Shown here: positions 19,071 through 29,870 of the stretch, in pieces
Layout: each line of letters begins with the position of its first letter
Numbering within the stretch: position 1 is the first letter of the stretch
Origin: Parastagonospora avenae f. sp. tritici 18332-5
Taxonomy: Eukaryota; Ascomycota; Dothideomycetes; Pleosporales; Phaeosphaeriaceae
NCBI GenBank assembly: GCA_022559985.1
Contig: JAFJTR010000156.1
Location: 1-33,271, forward strand
DNA length: 33,271 nt
Direction: 5' to 3'
The notes under the pieces: model-generated
Database searches by the model: none
What the model was told of the DNA's origin: nothing
Seen by the model: the letters and a program-made list of their open reading frames with translations, nothing else
Translations under genes and position numbers: made by a program

Positions 19071-20605
19071 CTACTCCTCACCCCTCGAGTCCCTCCGACT
19101 CAAACTCCCCCTTACACTACTATTCCGCCGACTACTACTCAAGCTCTGTCTCACACTCTGAAACCCGCCTCTCAAATCCACAACCGGCTCCTGTCCCTGC
19201 TGCGTCCCTTCCTCCTCATCCTTCCGATCTTCATGATTGATAAACACGAAGGATAGAACCACGATGAGCGCGCCGACCCAGTACCATATACTCGCGTACT
19301 GCGCGTCCAGCACGATCTGCCCGACGAGGGATAGCGGGATGGTCAGACTAAGACCGACGGTGACGATGAGCGGACTCGTCAGCAACATGCTGTACGCCCA
19401 GCAGAAATCGCTAACAAGCGAACTCGCGGAGTTCACCAGCACGATGGTCAAAATCTTGCCTGTTGGGGGTAATTCAAACGTCTCGATGCCCGTGAAATGC
19501 AAGATGAAGAAACCCGGCCAGAGCAAGATTGTGTTCCACAGCCCCACGAGACCGAAGAATAGCGGCATGTTGACGCGCGACTCGTCGCCGATGCGCTTCT
19601 TCATGAACACGGCGTAGAAGCCGTATAGCACGGCGGACACGAAGGCCATGACGTCGCCGACGGCGAGTTCGCGGGGGGTTTTGTGTGGAAAGGAGCCCCG
19701 GTTCTCGTCTGTTTCGCCGGACACGTCGACCATGGATATGAGAATCACGCCGGCGAGGGAGGCGCATACGCCGATGAGTTTGCGCAGGGTGAAGCGCTCG
19801 ACGCGCATCAAGCTGCCAGATAGCAAAGTCCATATGGAGGATGTGGAAGCGAGGATTGTGCTGGATGCGACGGTGGTGTATTCGAGACAGGCGGCGGCGA
19901 AGTAGTTTGCGAGAAACCAGAGGATGCAGAATTCCAGCGCGAGGTGTGCAGTTTCTTTCAGCGTCAGGCCGGTGTCTTCTTCGGGGAGTTCCTGCGAGGC
20001 GTGCGTGCTGGAGCCGAGGAGGACTTCGGCGGCTTCGGCGTCGGAGCTGCGGGATGCGGCTTTGGAGGATATGCTCGATGAGGACGACTCATGGTCTCGT
20101 AGGAGGGAGATTTTGCCAGCGCGCCGGGAAAGCAGATCGGATAGCTGTGCGAGCAGGGGCTTTTGGTATATGGTGTTCGATCGGTCGAGCCAGAGGTGGT
20201 GTACGAACATGGGTATCAGGGGTATGATGAAGAAGGTTGTGTTGATGTACGTAACAATATATGGCTTGGAGTAGGAATCGTCTGCGAATATTGTCTGTTG
20301 TCTCATCAGTATACATTCCCTTTTGATCTCCCTCGAAATAGAATACTTACACTTGCCAAAAAATTACTCGTCGTCCACAAGAACACCGTCGCCAGCAGCA
20401 GCGCTATCCCAATCGCATGCCGCAGCTTCCCATTCATCTTCTTCTTGCCCTCGCTCCACATGCTCACCACACTCGCCGGGCTACGTATCGGGCTCTCGAG
20501 AAAGTCATTCTCGCGCATGTACCGGCTGCCATTGGAAACGTCGCTAACGCGCGGACTCAGCGGTGTCGTTGCCGAGGGCTGGTCTATCTCGTATCCCACC
20601 GTCAT
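19071..20605 (-). CDS. DMT-superfamily transporter (SLC35F5/THI74-like), 2 exons
   Basis: Exon 1 is 20605-20351 and exon 2 is 20294-19071, with a 56-nt intron (GTAAGT...CAACAG) restoring frame inside TSNFLA-S-TIFADD; total 492 residues. The product is an integral membrane protein with about ten hydrophobic helices. The first is LRHAIGIALLLATVFLWTTS in exon 1, then a hydrophilic Ser-rich loop (about residues 130-195), then the EamA-type half with FLANYFAAACLEYTTVASST and LIGVCASLAGVILISMVDV. This order matches fungal SLC35F5/THI74-like proteins, vacuolar or endomembrane carriers of unknown substrate in most fungi. The C-terminal tail is rich in Ser/Arg (residues 455-492), a likely phosphorylation region. 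The N-terminal Ser/Pro-rich cytosolic segment is similar in style. Confidence 0.87.
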
Positions 20606-21172
20606 GGTGTTGTAATATTAATAATAGGTTATGATAGGTATGTTTCGTTATCGTAGGTTCAGGGAGGATCTTCGGCGGAGTCGGAGTGGGAGTTCACGGT
20701 TGCCGGTCGTGTAGATGCATGGAGCAGTAGAGCACCCATAGAAGATCCGCGGGTGGATAGAACGGATGGAGTCGAAAGCGAACACGGGCACGCGGTGTCG
20801 AGGTGTGACGGCAAAGAAAGTGGGTGTCGTGTGAGTTGCTTCACGGACATTCGGCAGGGTGCTTTCGCGTCTCAGATTGCCGGGGACCCTGAGGCACCGC
20901 CTGAGCCACAGCCCCACGTCATCATGCGCCCGCACCACAACGGTCACGCATGCAGCAAGCCTCAGGATATATGTGTACTGTTTCTTGTAGGCAACTATGT
21001 AAGGTCGGCGATTATCTATGTTGCAAGGACATGCGATAGAATACAGGCAGAAGAGGCTTCCTGTCATGTGAAACAAACTAACCCAAACACCTGGCAAACT
21101 CCATTGAAACCAATATGCGAGTGAGATACAAGGCGATTATCCTAGACGGCGCTTCTTGCGTGACGGCCTGAA
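20606..21172. other. Spacer: DMT gene promoter and ypt7 3' end
   Basis: About 570 bp with no supportable gene. Both flanking genes are on the minus strand, so it holds the transcription start of the DMT gene and the end of the ypt7 transcript. Confidence 0.55.
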
Positions 21173-22129
21173 CTAGCATGCGCATCCGCCCTCGTTGCCC
21201 TTAAGGTCGATGGGGATCGTCTCGGGGAAGTCGTTGTTGAAGTCGGCTACGTCCTCCTGTGCCAGTGCTTGCCGTGCGATGACTGCATTGGTGTCAGCAT
21301 GGAGTCTTCCGTAGGCTAGATCTGTGCTCGGACGTACCTTCAAAGGCTTGCTCAACATTAATGGCCTCCTTTGCGCTCGTCTCGAAGTATGGAATGCCAC
21401 CCTTGGATTGGCAAAAGGTCATGGCGCGCTTCGACGAGATCTGGAGATTTGATGAGCGACTGCATATGCTTTGTGAATTCAAAGGCTTACCATTCGTTTG
21501 CTCTCCTCGACATCGATCTTGTTACCAATGACAACCTGTCGCAGTCAGTATCCGGGTACTTGCACCATGTTTGGACCACGTACAAATGGGAAGCTCTCTG
21601 GATCCATTGGGCTAGCCTGGACCAGGAACTCGTCGCGCCAGCTGTCTAGCGTGTCGAAGCTCTTTGAGTTGTTGACATCGTATACAAGCACGCAGCAGTC
21701 GGCACCGCGGTAGAAGGCAACGCCGAGTGATTGGAAGCGCTCTTGTCCGGCGGTGTCCCACAGCTATTCTAAGTCAGTCATGACTTTTTAAGGATAACCG
21801 TATTGCACCCACCTGCATCGTGACGAGCCTATCGTCGACCAGTACTTCCTTGGTGAGGAAGTCGGCGCCTATTGTGGCCTTGTAGCTGGCGCTGAACTTC
21901 TTGTTGACCTGTCATGTACGTGTTAGCCTCGAAATATCCTCATTCCAGTATGCGCATGCTTGCGGGGGGTGTGTGACATGCAGGGAGAGTCGTACATATT
22001 GGTTCATCAAGCTTGTTTTGCCTACCCCACTGTCTCCGAGGATGATGACCTGAATCGTGTTAGTCTAGCGGTCACTCCAGACGCGCGAAGCTGTAGTACC
22101 TTGAGGAGGACCTTCTTCCTTGACGCCAT
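21173..22129 (-). CDS. ypt7: Rab7-family GTPase Ypt7, 7 exons
   Basis: Seven exons (22129-22100, 22049-21996, 21908-21813, 21763-21584, 21535-21491, 21440-21338, 21282-21173) join to 205 residues, exactly the usual Ypt7 length. Introns are 48-87 nt, all GT-AG with GTACGT-like donors. The protein shows the P-loop GDSGVGKT (residues 15-22), the Rab7 switch I ATIGADFLTKEV, the switch II WDTAGQERFQSLG, the guanine-specificity motifs NKID and ETSAKE, and a C-terminal GCAC double-cysteine prenylation signal. Ypt7 drives homotypic vacuole fusion and late endosome or autophagosome fusion with the vacuole through the HOPS complex. The seven-exon structure is denser than that of any neighbour. Certainty on identity and exon borders is high. 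Confidence 0.97.
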
Positions 22130-23055
22130 GGTGTATTATGAGGATGTGTGTTGTAGGGTCGAGGTAGAAGCGGTCGGCAAGGCGGTTGGCGATTAGAGCG
22201 GCGCAGAACTCGCGGAGAGACGACGGGCTGAGGCCGTGTAGACAGGTAGTAACGTGAAACAGGTGCGTGCGTGCTCGTGACTAAGCGCGCAGGATATGGT
22301 GGGAGGACGGGTGTGCCGCCGGCGTGGTGGAAAACAATGGTGAAGGGAAGTGGAGTGTCGGATCCTCGTGATGTAACCAAAGCTCAAGCCTCGCGCTACC
22401 TAGGTAGCGTTAGCGCGATCTTGCTTACATAGCTTCGACCAACCAGCGACTACACGACTCTGTTACTTCACCAATCACAACCTTGTTCTGGCGGGGATAA
22501 ATGCTGCTGTTCATGCCTTTGACGCATCATAGCGATTGCTCAGGATTATTTCTGCACCGTCTGATTAGTGTATGAACACAAAAGCACCATTCCTAAGTTC
22601 ACTTCAGTATAAAGACTATTATATTAGACCAACACTCCTACATCTTCAGATGCGCCATGAATCTAAGAGCCAGTGGAGCTTAATTGATTCTCAATCTTCC
22701 GGTCGGAGTGCGACGCCTTCTCCTCGGCGCTCTTACTGCAAGCTTTTGCCCAGCATCTCACCTTTCATCTCGTCCCATCTCCCCAAATTTGTGCACAGCC
22801 CGGTATCACTCATTGACTCATTAGGAATTCAGGTACAATTTTTCTCGCCGCCACGCAGTGGAAATTGCACTGAATTTGAGTTTGCTAACATGCGCAACAA
22901 CTAAAGACCTGGGTCTTCTGGATGCTGCTATGAGGTTGCACACCTGGTCACGTATATTTATTATCCCTTGTCCGCTTGCTTGCTACACCGAACACAAAAT
23001 TCCATTAAATGTCTTTCCACAAATTCCATATTCCTAACAACTTTTGCATCTCATC
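22130..23055. other. Spacer with the ypt7 promoter and a perfect palindrome
   Basis: About 925 bp between divergent starts (ypt7 minus, small gene plus). A CCAAT box is visible near 22470. A perfect 16-bp palindrome lies at 22394-22409. A 110-codon open frame at 22572-22904 has low-information content and is not called. Confidence 0.5.
22394..22409. promoter_or_regulatory. 16-bp perfect palindrome CGCTACCTAGGTAGCG upstream of ypt7
   Basis: The sequence is self-complementary over all 16 bases and lies 265 bp upstream of the ypt7 start. Such dyads are typical of dimeric regulator sites, but no specific factor can be named. Confidence 0.45.
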
Positions 23056-23471
23056 ATGAACAACCACCCCACCCTCGCCAGCGTGGCGCAGGATATCATC
23101 AATCTGCGCTCCGACGTCCAAGAACTCCGCAGACACATCGCTTCGTCCCGCAAGCTTACGTACCGCGACTACATCATCGAACAACTTAAGCCTGTTCCGG
23201 GTCTTTCTTCCCTCGAGAAGTCGGCGCTGGCAAGTATGTGCATCCCTCCCGAATATTCTACGAGATAGCTAACAATAGCGCAGGCATAATCATGTTCCTG
23301 TTGTTCAAGAAGTGTGACGGTTTGCTGAATCATCCTCCGGAGCGAATCAGTATTATTACGCATGGGGACCGAGTGGATGTTGCGCTGCACAATATCATTG
23401 TTGTGAGAGGTAACAATGATAGGTTACGGGGACTAAAATATAGAGTCGAGTATGAGGCGGGCCTTTCGTAG
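23056..23471 (+). CDS. Small two-exon gene of unknown function
   Basis: Exon 1 (23056-23233) and exon 2 (23284-23471) flank a 50-nt intron with a GTATGT donor, a GCTAAC branch site and a GCGCAG acceptor; the joined frame is 121 codons. The match of all three splice signals to a frame-restoring intron is the main evidence that this is a real gene. The N-terminal half is a probable amphipathic helix or coiled coil (HPTLASVAQDIINLRSDVQEL, residues 3-23, and RDYIIEQLK); the C-terminal half is mixed and basic. There is no signal peptide or membrane helix, and I recognise no family. ATG 23056 is the first ATG in the exon. Neighbours are ypt7 on one side and a gene-poor stretch on the other. Confidence 0.6.
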
Positions 23472-24547
23472 GCCATCGGTAGTGCGTGGTGATAATGGCT
23501 GTCAGTCAATTCCTTTAACTATTGTTGGTTGCTCTTGGTTTCGGGCCACCGTAGGTACGTGACGAGCACGTGACCACGTGTGTGGCCCGTGCCGTGGGGT
23601 GGGATTCAGTTCGTACGCGAGCTGCAGCCCACCTCCAAGAATCAATGAATTATCTACCTCAACTCATTGCAACGACTGTTACTTGATTCAGCCTCACCTT
23701 TGCCGTATCAACAACTATTGTCGTTTCTGATTCTCCGGTGTCCGGGACTTGCCATGCGCATGCGGAGTCAAAGGAACGAGAAACTTTTAGAATGGAGGAG
23801 GTTGCGTTCGGAAGTCGATGTGTTATCTATAATTTCTGATGAGGAGACTCATGGACCTCGGTCCAATTTAGGTGTGCAAGGAAAGAGAGATGACTAGCAA
23901 ATGCAATGACCTCGAGATGGTGGGGCGCGCTCTAGGGCGCAGCCCTCGCGCCAACCTCAAATACTGCCTGCTTGCCTTCAATCTCGAGCTCTAAATACTG
24001 TCCGAAAAAGTGATTTCTGCCCTTCCAGATTCGCGACCTCAACACTCTACACACATCGAGGCTGATCAGTCTTGCATTAAATCTCTCCTCCGGTCAGTTT
24101 CCTTACTTAGGTACAGTGTACCAATACGCACCGCTAGCAGACGCCAGTTCTCAGATCAGGCTGGCTGTTTTGAGACCTGGGATCTATAGTGATCTCATTC
24201 AGATCGATTTTGTCGCAGTGAGTGCAAGCAGTGCGCAAGGAATTGAGGATTGAACTGAGTTGTTATTGTATGTAGCTATGAGCAATATTTATAGTAAATC
24301 AGAGATTGTGTGTTCTGCGCAGTAAACAGAGAGGTTGGGGACTGTGTGGTACAGCGGTGGAGACATGAAACTGTTGCTACGTGGTACAAGGAAAAGGAAG
24401 TACTCCAGAACCGCGACAGATTTCGAGTACCACGACTTGGAGGTGCGCGTATTTGGAAGTCTTCCCATGCGCTACGCATCGGACGTGTTACAGTGCCTAT
24501 TGATAGGCAATATTATGCTTAAAATATTGACTTACGCACGAAACAGA
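23472..24547. other. Gene-poor stretch with a paired E-box
   Basis: No convincing gene. A 76-codon open frame at 23667-23897 has basic and acidic patches but no recognisable domain. Two CACGTG hexamers lie at 23567-23572 and 23575-23580. Confidence 0.45.
23567..23580. promoter_or_regulatory. Paired CACGTG (E-box) sites
   Basis: CACGTGACCACGTG: two perfect CACGTG hexamers whose centres are 8 bp apart, the first followed by AC as in Cbf1/bHLH core sites. No transcription unit close enough to be regulated is obvious; the next frame begins at 23667. Confidence 0.4.
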
Positions 24548-26230
24548 ATGGTGAATCTACTTAGGAAGCACTTCCCACGCCTGGGGATCGGACGATAACC
24601 CATCATTTGTGAAAGTTGGCAGTGGTGATGCCGCCAATATCCCCATTACGCGCAACCTAAATATGGCGCTGCGTCACATTCGCTACAGACATGAAGGTCG
24701 CCACATCTGGATCGACGCTGTGTGTATCAACCAGTACTCCATGTAGGAGAAGAACAGGCAGGTGTCGATCATGAATGAGATATTTTCGAAGCTTACGCCA
24801 CCACAATCTAGCTGGGTCGTGAGCGCGAACGAAGTAGCGAAGCGATGAGAATTATCGAGATCATCGGGTCTTCTGTCGAAGTGGATTGGCACCATGGATC
24901 TATGAGGCCTTCTGAAGGGTGTCCTGTCTCGAACAAGCAATTCGCCGCACCAAACGTTCCCCTTGCAACGGGGCATTCACTCATGTGTTGGCACTCTTCA
25001 ACCGCAAATACTTCACGCGCGTTTGGATCAGACAAGAAATAGTCCTCGCGAAATATGCCACCGTGTACTTTGGATACAAGCAGCTCAGTTTGATAATCTT
25101 TTGTAACGCAGTTGCATGCCTACTGCTAAAAATGCTTTATCGTAGCGCTGTTCCAGGTGACCGGACAGTAGCTTGGTTCTCCGCAAGAAAAATGCTGTAC
25201 GACCTATGTCGCATGGGCACAACAGATTGTTAGTACACAGACCTCAAAAGGTACCTGGGCAACGCCGAGTGTCGAGATCCCCGAGACAAGATATACGCCA
25301 TGTCGTCCCTCATCAAGGGCTCCGACACTTTACTAGGAATCAAACCAGATTGTTCTCAGACAGCTGAGACTGTGTACACAGAGATCGCTATGCGGGTTTT
25401 TGAGGCGAATCAGAACCTGTACCTCTTTGAGAGCTGTGATCTCGCTACAACGCACGTGGAAATCCCTAGCTGGGTGCCAGACTGGTCAGTACCATGGCGG
25501 GGTTGGAACGCAAACACCGCTTGGAGTGCGTGTGGATGGATCTGTGCCCACATATCTGTCCTGGACGCCCAACAATTATGTGTATCCGGTATCCTGGTAA
25601 CTCGGGTGGGAGCGATCGTTTGCACCGGAATCGAAGATGTAAAAGGCGACAAGAACAAGTGCGATGCTATCATGGAAATCTTGCGTGCAGTGGAACAGCG
25701 TGCTAGGGAGTTGGCGGATAGACTCATACCTCAACGTCAATGGGTAGAAATGTTCTGTTCAATAGCAACAAATGCTCGACAGGTAGAGTGTTATTCTCCA
25801 TTCAAATCAAAGAAAAATCACTGTCACTCCTTGCAGTTGTTCATCAACTTGGTAGAGGCCGTCTGTTTCTATCCTGACCAAATCGTGGATCCTAGCCTGT
25901 TCTTCCTCGGGGTTTTGCTCGAATTCTGGACAGCTTGGCGCAACATGGAGTTCCTTATTACTGAGGACGGCCGTGTTGCGCTCGCAGTTTCAGGCACGAA
26001 AGAGGGGGGTTCAGTCAGCGTGCTTTTAGGGAGCAAGTTCGCTGTCGTACTGCGACCATGACACCTGGATCTAGAAGCCAATATCAAATCATGGCAAGTC
26101 GTCGAAGTCGCGATGGTCGGAGGTCTAACGGAAAGCGATATGGTGTACGGAACTGAACGGACAAAGAAATCACAGCCTCTCTGGTCTGTCAAAGTCTCTT
26201 ATGACACTTCAGAATTGATAGACCGGTACA
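24548..26230 (+). pseudogene. HET-domain (heterokaryon incompatibility) gene relic
   Basis: The HET domain is readable in pieces: HAWGSDDNPSFVKVG (from about 24580), IPITRNLNMALRHIRYRH, HIWIDAVCINQ (about 24708-24740), then an in-frame TAG at 24745-24747, then EKNRQVSIMNEIF. Two frame changes follow (near 24800 and near 24960) before RKYFTRVWIRQEIVLAKYATV. A further stop at 25231-25233 precedes a long clean frame (25300-26061) that carries the typical C-terminal HET-protein part with DPRDKIYAMSSL, IPSWVPDWSVPW and the closing VLLGSKFAVVLRP. Intact HET proteins trigger cell death on fusion with a genetically different strain. This copy cannot make one. The long 3' frame of about 253 codons is likely just the least damaged part. 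Confidence 0.85.
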
Positions 26231-26876
26231 AAGTCGGCATGAACGATAACGACTCGCAAGCCTTGGAAACAAACCCAGCTGAAATTTTAACCAATAACTA
26301 TAGGTATCAAGGTCGAATCGTGTCAGAGAAAACCACATCACCTTGTGGTATTGCCGCAAACGTTGCGCGCTGCGGGTGTCAATCTGCAGGACATTATGCT
26401 CATTTGAGGGGCGCGATGACGAGCTCGGAGTCAGAAGCTCAGGGCTTTTGAACTCTTCTTCCTTCCATAGAACAAGTGATTGCATCTACGCAAGTAGCAG
26501 AAGCTTTTTTACCGTACTTGCTAGGCGTAGGATCGTTTCTTGACCGACGACACTGTGGCAAGATGAAACCCATAGGAAAGGATTGCATGCGACAGCGATG
26601 GCCATGTTGCAAATAGCATGTTGAGAAATCGTTTCTCAAAGGCTCTGCACCATATGGACAACTGCTCCGATGTTTGCAATTCTTCGCCTAACCTTGTAGT
26701 GTTTCCGGGCAGTGGGGACCCGGTTTGTGCTACCATCCACACTAACACGCTAATCGTCCAGCTAGATGAGCCCTGGGTTGTCTCCCATATGTTCCGCTTC
26801 CGCCATCCGAACATGCGCGTTTTCCCATCAAATTCTTATCAGCCCTGTCGAGACTTTTGCAGAGCCCAACATCAGA
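26231..26876. other. Spacer upstream of the MDR oxidoreductase gene
   Basis: About 650 bp with no supportable gene; overlapping open frames on both strands have no recognisable content. It includes the promoter of the gene starting at 26877 or 26910. Confidence 0.5.
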
Positions 26877-27976
26877 ATGTCGCACGCGGGAAGCAATCTG
26901 CCCTCAGCTATGAAGGCCTGGCAATGGTCGCGTTGTAGCGACACCCTCGAGAACTCCATCGTGTTGAATCACTCGGTACTGCTACCTACAGCAAAGCGAT
27001 CGCTTGCCTCCGGAGAGTCGCTCGTCCAAGTACACGTTGCTGCCCTGAATCCCGTCGACTACAAGTTCGCCGAATTGCCAATCGTCGGGCGCATGGCAAT
27101 TCCGAAGCCCGCAACACCAGGTCTGGACTTTGCAGGAAGAGTAGTTGAAGTGGGATCAGACTGCAAAGTTGAAGTCGGCCAACTGGTTTTCGGAAAATTG
27201 GAGCCAAAGCAGCAATTTGGAACGCTAGGAGAGTACATCGTCGGTTCGAAAGAAGGGACGGTACCTATCCCAGATGGCGTGTCTTTGGAAGATGCAGCGA
27301 CGGTCGGCGTTTGTGGTTTGGTGACTTACCAATGTCTTGCACCGAATGTCAAAGCCGACGATCGTGTACTCATCAACGGTGGATCTGGCGGCACTGGTAC
27401 TTTCGCGGTACAAATTGCGAAGGCATTGGGGTGCCATGTCACGACAATATGTTCAGGTAAGATTGGTCTCGGATTGGGATGTTTGCATTGATCTAACATG
27501 CTAAAGAAATGAATGTACAACAATGTAGAGACCTTGGTGCAGACGAGGTCATCGATTATTGCAACACGGATGTAGTGACTACAGTCTTGGAAATGTCAGA
27601 AAAGTACGACTTTGTCCTCGACAACGTCGGCACGAACTATGACCTTTACTGGAAGTCGCCACGGTTTACCAAGCCGGGCGCTAAATATGTACAAATCGGA
27701 GCAGCAGTAGGCCTATCACTCATGTACGACCTCGCGTTCAGGTTCCTGGTGCCTGGAGTATTTTGGGGCGGAAAGCGCCCATTCTCTTTCGGCATGGCTG
27801 CGACAAACTTTGAACATTTTACGGAGATTGGGAAGCTACTCGAACAGGGCAAAGTGAGACCAGTGATCGATGAAGTCTTCGTGTTCGGGGATGTGCCGGA
27901 GGCTTACAGAAGACTGAAGACGGGGCATGCAAAGGGAAAGCTTGTGGTGAAAGTAAGTCATGTGGACGACAAGTAA
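26877..27976 (+). CDS. Quinone-oxidoreductase-like MDR dehydrogenase, 2 exons
   Basis: Exon 1 is 26877-27456 and exon 2 is 27507-27976; a 50-nt intron (GTAAGA...CTAAC...AAG) restores frame within TTICSE-MNVQQC, giving 349 residues. A start at ATG 26910 (MKAWQW) gives 338 residues and matches the usual first residues of this family. The product is a zinc-free NADPH-dependent MDR enzyme of the quinone oxidoreductase/RTN4IP1-like group: GroES-like domain with NPVDYK (58-63) and PGLDFAGRVVEVG (81-93), then the Rossmann motif GGSGGTGTFAVQ (168-179), and the C-terminal VFVFGDVPEAYRRLKTGHAKGKLVVKV. Zinc-ligand Cys/His residues are absent. Its substrate is unknown. It ends 115 bp from the convergent chloroperoxidase gene. 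Confidence 0.88.
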
Positions 27977-28091
27977 GCACTGCGTTTGCATTATCCATCA
28001 TTGTAACACTACCCGAAAGAAATATAAGAGATGTCCAGTCAGCGAGCCGGCAATCGAAGACGAGGGCTGAGATGTCAGCTTACGGAAAGGC

Positions 28092-29870
28092 CTAGGGCGC
28101 AGCATTCGGTAGTGCGATGACTAATTGCTGACCCCCCTTCGACTGCTCAGCTGGAGGCGTGGGCTGAATGCTTTTAGGCGTCGGCTTCAGCCCCGATTCC
28201 CATATGTCGTCTGCGATGCCCATACCAAGAGGAACACCACCAATCGGCAAAAGCCCCTCGTGACCCTCCCTAGTGCTCATGGTCTCATATCGGATGTCCC
28301 CCGGATCCTGATACACAGTCGCCCCATTTTTGTCAGTAGCGTATACGTCTTTCGTGTCTGTGGGAATGAGAATATCTTTCGCAGCGGCGGCATCAAAGCG
28401 CCAATGCACGCCTAGGTAGACACGGGAGATGGCGTTGTCGAAGATGGCTTCCCAAAGGCTGGAGAACTTGTACGGCATGCGTGTGCGCACAATGCCTGGC
28501 TGCTCCGTGATGGGCGTAGTCGGGTCATATGGCTGGCGCAAGTCGCGGTTGATGCCATTCAACTCGTCAGATACCATCTCGAAGCAGATGTTGTCCGGTT
28601 CGTTGGGAGCCCAGGTTCCAACGCGACCGTTGTAGTAGCGGCGCAGCATCTGGAACATCGCACCACCAAAAGTAGCGTGACCACTTGGATAAGCAGGGAA
28701 TGGTGGCTTGAACGGAATGTCGTTGGTGTTTGTGGAAGGAGCACCGAGCGAGAGGAAGAAGGGGTCGCCGTGATCCGGACGACCATCATCGCGAACGCCA
28801 CTGAGTGGACGCCACAACTCGAACTCCCACTTCTCGCGCCATGAGAACACACCAGCATCAGCCATCGCGGCATTCGCAAGGGCAAAGACACGCGCAAAAT
28901 CAGCGTTGTTGACTTCGCTCTCGATATCGGCATCTTGCTTGTGCTGCACGGCAATGTTGCGGATGATCTGGTTGTAGAGGCGAGGCGGAGTGCCAATCAA
29001 GTTTGAGCCATCATACGCCCAAAAGTGGCCGCGGGCAGTATCGTCGGGGCTTCGCTTGGTCGAGTTGAGAGGAATGGCTCCACCCATGCGTATGATGTCT
29101 CTCAGCGCATCGTCATACTCAGCTCCTTCATCGGCGTTGGAGCGAAGGCCAGGCGGGTCGGCAATCATATGTTCGGACTGAGTGGCAACGCGCTTCGCAG
29201 TCTTGCCATAAAAGGGTCCATGGTATTGCCTGACGGCCTTCTTTGGACCATTGGGATCATTGGGATCCACTGGAACGAGTACGACAGGATGGGTTGGCTC
29301 GTCGTCGAACTTGTAACGTCCAGGTGTTGGGTGGTACCCGTCCGCAGAGACACCAGGAGCGTGAAAGAGGAGCTGGAAGATGGCCTTGCCTACTGCTGCT
29401 CCGAACTGATAGCTGCCAGAAGCCTGGTCAACGCCGCCTGGTGCCGATGCGAGAAAGCGGTCGAGCACGGCTTGGAGCTGCGCTGTCGCATTGTTGGAGA
29501 TGCTGGTTCCACCCTGTAGGTACAAGAGCCCAAGCAAAGTGAAGGCAGCACCTGCGACAGCTTGACGAGCATCCGTCGCGTAATGAAGGTCGGGGAGTCG
29601 CAACTCAGTATCCTCTGCGTTGGCTGCCAAGAAGGTAGGGAATGCTGTGCATGGTTGAATGGCAAAATACGCATCGTGGATGGCAAGGTGTAACATGCCC
29701 AAAGATCTTGCTGATAAGGGCGGTCCAGCTTGCGGACCCGCAACCGATTGCGACACGCGATTCAGATCAAGAGCGCACAGGTTCCAGTGCAAGATGTAAT
29801 TCTTGCCATACTCTATGGGTTCCTCCACCGGGGGCAGCGGCAAAGCCACGAAGTCTGGCTGAGTTGTCAT
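28092..29870 (-). CDS. Vanadium-dependent chloroperoxidase
   Basis: A single-exon 592-residue protein that oxidises halide to hypohalous acid with peroxide, using a bound vanadate. It is close in length and sequence pattern to the Curvularia inaequalis enzyme (609 residues). Vanadate ligands and neighbours all align with a constant offset: K347, R354, S396, G397, H398, R483 and the axial H489 (Curvularia K353, R360, S402, G403, H404, R490, H496). They sit in EKWEFELWRPLSGVRDD, FPAYPSGHATFGG and RVYLGVHWRFDA. F391 stands where the chloro-enzymes have Phe and bromo-enzymes have His, and W344 matches W350, so chloride oxidation is likely. The start is the first ATG of the frame; the frame extends 30 codons upstream only from a GTG. 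No signal peptide is visible, as in the Curvularia enzyme. Neighbours show no biosynthetic cluster. Confidence 0.94.
   Translation of the reverse strand: MTTQPDFVALPLPPVEEPIEYGKNYILHWNLCALDLNRVSQSVAGPQAGPPLSARSLGMLHLAIHDAYFAIQPCTAFPTFLAANAEDTELRLPDLHYATDARQAVAGAAFTLLGLLYLQGGTSISNNATAQLQAVLDRFLASAPGGVDQASGSYQFGAAVGKAIFQLLFHAPGVSADGYHPTPGRYKFDDEPTHPVVLVPVDPNDPNGPKKAVRQYHGPFYGKTAKRVATQSEHMIADPPGLRSNADEGAEYDDALRDIIRMGGAIPLNSTKRSPDDTARGHFWAYDGSNLIGTPPRLYNQIIRNIAVQHKQDADIESEVNNADFARVFALANAAMADAGVFSWREKWEFELWRPLSGVRDDGRPDHGDPFFLSLGAPSTNTNDIPFKPPFPAYPSGHATFGGAMFQMLRRYYNGRVGTWAPNEPDNICFEMVSDELNGINRDLRQPYDPTTPITEQPGIVRTRMPYKFSSLWEAIFDNAISRVYLGVHWRFDAAAAKDILIPTDTKDVYATDKNGATVYQDPGDIRYETMSTREGHEGLLPIGGVPLGMGIADDIWESGLKPTPKSIQPTPPAEQSKGGQQLVIALPNAAP

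Noticed and set aside
22572..22904. 110-codon plus-strand frame
   Set aside because: Composition is Ser/Pro-rich noise with no domain and no splice evidence.
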